Assembly: GCA_963669155.1 (NCBI GenBank) | Contig: OZ022584.1 | Span: 1,167,740 to 1,231,739 of the forward strand | Source of the DNA: Arbacia lixula | Lineage: Eukaryota > Echinodermata > Echinoidea > Arbacioida > Arbaciidae | DNA: 64,000 bases | Direction of reading: 5' to 3' | Shown here: piece by piece, positions 57,501-64,000 of the stretch | How the letters are laid out: each line of letters begins with the position of its first letter | How positions within the stretch are numbered: position 1 is the stretch's first letter | The notes under the pieces: generated by a model | Database searches by the model: none | What the model was told of the DNA's origin: nothing | What the model saw: only the letters and a program-made list of their open reading frames with translations | Position numbers and translations under genes: made by a program

Positions 57501-60305
57501 ATGGACACAATTGATATTGACTAAGAAGAAAATCCTAATGACAAGCTTATGCGACACATGTACAAAACACCATAAGTGGGGCAAGTGATGTACAATACCA
57601 TACTTGGGGTAACTCATAGATTTTGTAGCCTGGGTAGAAATGGTACTAGCATCCTGACAGCTACAATATGCATGTATTTCAAACTTTTAGTCTATGTATT
57701 GAATCTTCACAAGCTTTCATTCATTGATAAATAAAGAGTCGGGGGCTACTCTGAATGATAAAATATCAGGGCTGTTATCGGGATTAATTTTGCCCATGGT
57801 CAAAAATATTCTCTGGCATAGAAAGGGCAGACTTGCTTAACTCTTTGCCCGCCACGCACACTATCTCCCCTGCGCCACATTAATTTCAGGGTGCCACATT
57901 CAGAGGGGTTTTGCATGCACTGTCTTACTCTACTTGCAATAACTTTTTATTGGCTTGTCGTGATGAAAAAAAAATGTGTAGCAAAGTCTAAAAGAAATTA
58001 ATACTCTTGCCAATGGTATCATCTTTTTCATTTACATGTATGATATCATAGATTCTGAGAATTATAACTTTATATTCTGTCTCCAAATTTTCGTTTGGAG
58101 GCTAACTTATACCTCTTATGTTCAATATTTCCTAATAAAGGTTATTCTCTTAAGTTAGTTCATAGAAAAGATGTGTTCTTTAGCTTTCATTACATACCAA
58201 ACCTATGTCTTTATGGGAATAACGAGCCAAGCAATTTAGATTTAGATTTAAATGGGGCATTCAAGAAGAATAAGCTAACGATGAACTAAACTCCTCTATT
58301 GAAATTGACCCTGGGTACTTCTCAATAGACTTCCTGTCATGGGAGACTTCCTGCCTATTGATACTCTGATCCTCTTATTGTTATATAGGGAGGTAGCAGT
58401 TTGTCGCTATTGTATGTGTGTGCGCACAATACAATTAAATGTGTTCCGTATGCATTGTGCGCGAAATGTGACTTGAGTCGAACTTGGCAGCCCGCTGTAT
58501 GTGCCGCGAGTCGAACGAAGCGAGCTAAGAGTTAAGGTAGTGTGTACCTCCTGTACACAAAATGTTTTGCCAAAAACTTTGCATACACAATGTTAATGTT
58601 GAATTTGTTGTGCACAATGTGCATACCACATGGACACTGGCAAGAGCCATGCCGTCTATAAGGCAGGTTGAACAGGTGTCTGCTAGTGTCAAGCCCTGGG
58701 CCCTGTTGCATAAAACTTACCATTGGTGGTAACTTTGCTACTTATGGTAATTTATGTGGAAACCTTGAATTTCATCGGCTGTTGAATGATATTGCCATGG
58801 TAGTTACCATTGAGGGCAGAGTTACCATTAATGGTAAGTTTTATGTCTAAGTATGAGACTGGTACCCAGTTTCCATTGAATGTTTTGCCATTCATGCACA
58901 CCCTACACAGGTATGAAGGAGGCTTTCAGCAAGGCAAGTTTGATGGAGTAGGAGTGTTCACACGGCCAGACGGCATGCTGTTTGAGGGAGAGTTCAAGCA
59001 AGGGAAAGTCAACGGATTAGGTATTGTATTTGCTGCATTTTGTATATGTTTTATGCACGGCTCTAAAGGGCAGAATGTCACTTTTTGTCGATATCTGTGC
59101 TAGACGTGTAGTCCACAACTATGAAACACATGGCTCAAAGAAAGCAAAGACAATAGGAACAAGAAGACTGATACTGATTTAAAGGGTCGTACAGAATTAA
59201 CAATCACTTACTGGATCTAAGGCGTGGTGTTTCTACACAGGAGACCACCCTGCCGCTTCTTATCCCATACATGTTGTGTAATGTTGCAGTACTTAAAGAC
59301 AGTGTGTCAGCAGCTAGATTCTGCAGAAACCAGCATTATACCCTGGTAATAACGTGTATGAAATCTCAGTAATAGCTTCAAAAACATTTTACTTAATCAT
59401 AATCTAGCTAAAGGTATCAGATCTAACCTCTCTGCAAAAAATACTGTGATTCGCACTTCTTAGAGGGTGTTTCCAAAAGGTGACACCCCTATTTCTAATG
59501 CCCCTTATCTGACACCCCTTTTTCCCATCAACTTTGTACAAGGTTTTTTTTTCCCCATTCCAGCTTTTTTTTTTTTTTCATGAGATGGTCACTGTGAATG
59601 GTTCCTTTGTTTGTTAATATTCTTTAGCACAAAAATCAATCTTCCTTTTTGAATATTTCGAGGTATTTGTGTACATGACATGTGCATGAACATAATCATG
59701 ATCTTGTGCGAAAAAATAAGACAAGATGTTTTGCACAAAATCACGGGGTGTCAGATTAGGGGTGTCAGAAATAGGGGTGTCACCTTTTGGAAACACCCCT
59801 CCTTATACTCAACTTTCTTTCTTCTATATTCTCTCTTTCTCACTCTCACTCTGAACAGTTCTCTTCAGAGCTATTCTGAAAGAATAACTCAAGGCCCTTT
59901 TAAGAACTTAATGCATGGTGAAATGTCAGTATCCCTCATATAACATTTCAGTACCGGTAATTGTTTAAACAATTTGTTGTTGTATAGTACAGTGTTTCAG
60001 TATAAAAGATTATTATAAAGGCTACTTAGAAATGACTTCAAAACATGGGCTATGTTTATAATTTGTATGTTACAAAGAGCCAGCTTATTTTTACTGTTTA
60101 TTATCAAGTCCATTTCCCTCTCCTTTTTCTCTAATTTCCCCAAACACAAGGCCTGTTGACATTTGCAGACGGCACACACGGCCTGCCAAGGAACGAAGGT
60201 CTCTTTGATGGCACTCGTCTAGTGGAGAGACAACGAGCCAAGGAGATTGTTGTGAAGGCCAGACAAGCAGCACAGACAGCTAAGAACATCCAAGTCAGAG
60301 TATGA
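54538..60305 (+). CDS. MORN4: MORN repeat-containing protein 4
   Basis: Four coding exons, 54538-54601, 56156-56270, 58911-59020 and 60151-60305, all with GT-AG introns, join in frame (444 bases, 147 residues, stop TGA). Human MORN4 is 146 residues. The protein starts MTSQGIYKYPDGEEYKGEW and has four MORN repeats at about 15-37, 38-60, 61-83 and 84-106 (YKGEW, YSGQF, YEGGF and FEGEF starts). The conserved GTHGLPRNEGLFDG block follows, and then a basic, helical C-terminal tail (VERQRAKEIVVKARQAAQ). MORN4, called retinophilin in Drosophila, binds class III myosins (MYO3A/NINAC) at actin-rich projections such as stereocilia and microvilli. A 5' UTR acceptor lies at 54497-54498. Introns 2 and 3 are expanded by MITEs, and another MITE starts 12 bases past the stop. 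The 3' UTR may run as far as an AATAAA near 63130. Confidence 0.93.
56786..57470. mobile_element. TTAA-type MITE of family E, copy 1, in MORN4 intron 2
   Basis: Begins TTAACTCTTTGCCCGC and ends GCGGGCAAAGAGATAA, giving a 12-base perfect terminal inverted repeat (CTCTTTGCCCGC) next to TTAA-like borders. About 685 bases without a transposase. It is highly similar throughout to the copy at 57837-58535, lying 366 bases away in the same orientation. Confidence 0.9.
57837..58535. mobile_element. TTAA-type MITE of family E, copy 2, in MORN4 intron 2
   Basis: Begins TTAACTCTTTGCCCGCC and ends GCGAGCTAAGAGTTAA; exact TTAA at both borders. About 699 bases, direct repeat of the element at 56786-57470 with small indels. 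Shared landmarks include CACTATCTCCCCTGCGCCAC, AATTGACCCTGGGTACTTCT and TGCATTGTGCGCGAAATGTG. Confidence 0.92.
58694..58846. mobile_element. Palindromic MITE of family F, copy 3, just upstream of MORN4 exon 3
   Basis: CCCTGTTGCATAAAACTTAC and ATTAATGGTAAGTTTTATG form inverted ends; the interior GGTAACTTTGCTACTTATGG matches the copy at 38733. It ends 64 bases before exon 3. Confidence 0.8.
59463..59802. mobile_element. MITE of family H with about 55-bp terminal inverted repeats, MORN4 intron 3
   Basis: GGGTGTTTCCAAAAGGTGAC followed by ACCCCTATTTCT on the left, and AGAAATAGGGGT followed by GTCACCTTTTGGAAACACCC on the right, are near-perfect inverses, with further pairing of CTGACACCCC with GGGGTGTCAG. 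About 340 bases, no ORF. Confidence 0.88.
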
Positions 60306-60316
60306 GTTAATCCATC

Positions 60317-60579
60317 CAGGGGGTGTTTCACCAAGCTGTTCTTAAGCTAAGAACAACTTTTCGCAGGATTGGTGACCCTTTCATGTGCTAAATCGGATTC
60401 TCAATGATTTTGATCCCTATCAGCTAAAGATCAAATATGATGTTTATCAATCTAAATTCTTGTTGTTAACAAGTGTGACAAATTTGATTAGGATTGTTGT
60501 AAAACAAGAACAACGTGTGGTCACCAGTCATGCGTAAAGTCGTTCTTAGCTGAAGAACAGCTTGGTAAAACACCCCCTG
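60317..60579. mobile_element. MITE of family I in the MORN4 3' UTR
   Basis: The ends CAGGGGGTGTTTCACCAAGC and GCTTGGTAAAACACCCCCTG are inverted repeats; TTCTTAAGCTAAGAAC lies near the left end and GTTCTTAGCTGAAGAAC near the right. It begins 12 bases after the MORN4 stop codon. A CAGGGG terminus is common in hAT-type MITEs, but no 8-base target duplication was seen, so the superfamily is unassigned. Confidence 0.85.
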
Positions 60580-63500
60580 TACCGACAACTCATTCATTCT
60601 GTCTACAATAGTGCTAGATGTCAGTTTTCCTCTCACCAGGTGCAAATTGGTCATGAGCGTTTGATGTATTTCAGTAATTTTTAGTACACATAATTATAGT
60701 AATCATATTAACCACACCTCTGAGATTGTTTTTTCTTCAAATTTGTATTTTTACATTTCTGGTGTAGATTCCCTTTTTTGAAAATCTAAGTACATATCGG
60801 AAATAGATATATGGATGATTCCATTTTCTTTTGAATAGGCAGTGTGCCTGTGAAGATGGTACAATAAGTGGGAAACCAATAATTTGAGGGAAATGTATAT
60901 TTTTATAGCTAATGACGGTATTCAGAATGACTTGCTTGACATTTGCTGCTATGATGGATGAGAACAAAATGAACTTGATGACCTAATGTTGAACGTAAGT
61001 ATGTGGCTATAAGGCTTCATCAAAAGCTAGTTCAGAGATGTTTAGTATGATGACTGTTTGGTATTGATAACCTACAGTTACATTCCTGGGGTGATAGTTG
61101 GTGCTCATATCTAGAACTGTTCTTACAATTACAGTAGTTGATCACCGAGGAACCTCAGCAACTGAAATAAGTATCAGCTAATTGCAGGCTTAGCATGTAA
61201 TCAATCTGTCAAGAAATTGGTAAAGCTAGCATTAATTATGTTCTCATATTGAATAGCTTGGCCACCTCCATGATGGAATATGATATGCTCAGAGATACTT
61301 CAAAGAAAATGAATTATTACAAAGTGTGCAGGTCTTTGTTTAAGTGTTTGTTTTCTGGAAGGAGTTCATGCTACGTATTGGTGAAATGTCATATTGAATA
61401 TATCTTGTAGTAGTTTGTTTAAGTCATAAAATAAATGAGCGCAACAACACACATAACTTTTCTATACTTACATTTATTTATCAATCTTTAAAATATGATA
61501 AAAAAAATTGTATGGTAACATTATCTCAAATATTGATAAAATTGTCTTGCTATTTGAATGTGTTTACGGAAGCTGTTGAGAAACTGAGAATGGAAATAGT
61601 TAACTTAAATTATACATTTGTTTTGCTTCCTACATAAAAGCAGCAACTTGAATTTCCACCTACATGTACACATACTAACAGACATAGACATACATAGGTG
61701 TGCAAACAAACATGGTTATTGTTAATTATACTAGATATTCCTTTTCATTCAAGATGATCAAATTATGTAGAAAATTGCAAATAATTTGTAACATGATTCT
61801 AACAGTATGGTGTGCACTTTTTTAGAGTAAAAAAAATTATTATTTGTAAATACTATTTTTTTTTTTTACTCAAACTACATGTATGGACATAGTGACTGTT
61901 CAAATGTCAAACGTGCAGGCAGGCCCTGTCTGGAAACAAGTATACAGCTCTGTTCTCAAATTGATGAAACTTATTCTTCAATGGAAATGGCTTTTTGTGC
62001 AAGACAGGTCATTGGACAGTTCCTCATACATGTTTGTACTGTAGGGTTTATTCAGCCAGTATTTTACAAAACTGTTCTCATCATTCTCAAATGTCTACTG
62101 GACATTACCTTACACAATACTCCATGTGTAGAATGTGCACTTTAGTTATTTTGCTTGGCAACATGTTGCTCATAATACATACTTATGGTATGCACGCAAA
62201 CGGCAAGAACTACTTAGTAGTTGAAATATTGAAATGATTTGACTACTCTTTGATTATGATTTTTAAGTGTATATTGTCGTGATTATCATTTCTTTTCTGC
62301 ACAATAAAACATAAGCCTATAGATATGTCACAAAAACAAATTGTGATCTTAAAAAGAATAAACATGTACTTGAGGTATAGTCTATATATTTTTTTGCAGA
62401 ATAAGCCGTTTTCATAATGTTTTCAAATTGAATGAAAACCTTTATCCGACTGCCTAATACACCTGTCCTCAGTGACTCAGGTTCAATATGTAAAAGGAAC
62501 TATGAATCAATTATTGTTGCTAATCGGACTAACCTTTGACAAGCTTTTTGGTAACCATGAGAAGTGTATTGCATAATCAACATCCCATATATCTCTATTT
62601 TAAAAATGGCATATTAAAAAGTAAGAGCTAGGAGTGTATCAGTGGGTTTATCATGGCTGCTCTATGATGAATTTATAATAAATTTCACTCAAGAATGTCC
62701 ATTCCCAATTTTAAAAGATGATTTGAAATACTGGGATGATTTTCCATTCTCCAACTATTGAGATAAACTTATTTTTGGACCAAAAATCCCCTAGGAGCAA
62801 TTACTTCTGTAAAATGTATAATGTGCCAATTTGTTTGGAATCAAATTTTAATTACATATGCAACATCTTATGTCTTTCACCTATTTTGTCAGGATAAAAA
62901 CAGTGCAAGAATCCATGAGAAATGCATTTTGAAATAGATATAATAGATCTGATCGTAGGACATGTGTTTTTGTATTAAATGGCGCTCACAACATTACTGT
63001 ATGTGTACACAATCCTTGTGAGCTTCGAACTTGCTCTTCAAGATATTGCACTATTCACATGTATATTTATGTAGGAGAGTACACTCCAATTCCAGAGTGA
63101 ATCAATTATGTATATGTTGTGAAATATGAAATAAAAGTGTATTTGATATTAAGCTTGTTTGTAATCTTTTTAAATTGATTTTAACTGTATTTTTGTGTTG
63201 TGCTTCAATGAGATTATTATAAAGGGTAATGAAATGAGTTTAAATGAATGGAAGAAAACTCAAAAGGAAATCAGATATGTCAGATTTTACTCAAAATTGC
63301 AGCAAAAATACGTCCGATACTTCTGCATTTATGGACTGCAATCTAATTTTGGTGTGGTTCATTTCTTTACTGATCCGAAATCAGTGCTAGGAAATGAAAT
63401 TGCAACTTAAGAATTCACAATGATTTCTATCAACGATTGTTTATCAACCTGTGTCTCTCTCTAATTTGCCTTTTATGTTGGGGGTTACATGTACCTCTTC

Positions 63501-64000
63501 CTTTCTACACCCATATACATACACACTGACAGACACACACACACACTGACAAACATGCATACACACACACTGACAGACATGCATACACACACACACATAC
63601 ACACACACTGACACATACATGCACACATATTCAATGGATACTGGGTAAAAGAGCAACACAGGTTCGATTAATTTAATGCACAAACTGTAATCATGGAAAC
63701 ATGCTTTCAGATATGCACATCTTTCTTAGTATGTGAACATTGCATGTCCACATTCTGTACATATGTTTGAAGTTAAAGTGACTTTCTTTTGTTTCAATAT
63801 CTTAAAATACAAACACAGAAACATACACATAAAATAACACATCCACACACAGACATACCTTACAAGTAAATGTAGCAAGCTACCATTCATTGGGAAATAT
63901 CAAACACAAAGATGAAAGTTGTTTAAAAATCATATGCCTACTACAAACTTTAATCAGTCTGCTTGCATGGTATTCCAGCATTTCAAGTTACACACAAATA
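60580..64000. other. Probable MORN4 3' UTR and intergenic DNA
   Basis: AT-rich sequence without recognised coding domains. AATAAA words occur at several places, including about 61428 and 63130. A CA-rich microsatellite lies at about 63520-63620. The true end of the MORN4 transcript cannot be read from sequence alone. Confidence 0.5.
63520..63620 (+). repeat. (CA)n-rich microsatellite
   Basis: Interrupted CA repeats with a recurring ACACTGACA word (a roughly 30-base higher-order period). The minus-strand Cys/Val-rich ORF is an artefact of it. Confidence 0.85.

Overview
This is eukaryotic nuclear DNA, most likely from a marine invertebrate deuterostome such as an echinoderm. That placement is an inference. 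It rests on spliced genes with GT-AG introns, two neighbouring TRIM2/3-like filamin-NHL genes (a family strongly expanded in sea urchins and lancelets), a near full-length MORN4 gene, and very many short foldback transposons and minisatellites. No species-specific marker was recognised. No tRNA, rRNA or CRISPR array was seen.

Layout. 1-5.6 kb is mostly non-coding with (CT)n, (GA)n and GATn tracts, plus one possible terminal exon near 0.8-0.9 kb. 5681-7084 (+) is an intronless 467-aa ORF of unknown function, followed by a 0.75-kb inverted repeat in its probable 3' UTR. 9-17.9 kb holds foldback elements and a 1.7-kb pyrimidine minisatellite (13.0-14.7 kb). 17897-19039 (-) encodes a 380-aa filamin plus NHL protein with no RING, B-box or coiled coil. 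19-26 kb is non-coding with foldback elements. 26324-28369 (-) encodes a complete 681-aa TRIM2/3-like protein (RING, B-box, coiled coil, filamin, six NHL repeats), with a probable 5' UTR exon near 29.8-29.9 kb. 30.4-38.2 kb is a satellite of 214/246-bp units, interrupted at 35.6-37.1 kb by a TIR-bounded element whose interior is seven 157-bp repeats rich in AGGTCA half-sites. 39.9-40.8 kb (+) has two exons resembling a CaRF/FAR1-like domain. 41.77-42.66 kb (+) has the last two exons of a basigin/neuroplastin-like membrane protein. 42.7-54.5 kb is gene-poor: foldback elements, a 3-kb imperfect palindrome (48.3-51.3 kb) and a second, oppositely oriented satellite block (51.3-52.8 kb). 54538-60305 (+) is a four-exon MORN4 gene of 147 codons. 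The remainder is probable MORN4 3' UTR or intergenic DNA.

How things fit together. The two TRIM-NHL genes are tandem paralogues on the minus strand. MORN4 and the basigin-like exons encode unrelated cytoskeletal-adaptor and membrane proteins. There is no operon-like organisation. The most distinctive property is the density of palindromic elements, many bordered by TTAA. They sit in 3' UTRs, introns and intergenic DNA, and in one case probably supply a gene's polyadenylation signal. Coordinates of spliced genes are my own reading of splice sites and reading frames; no alignment was run.
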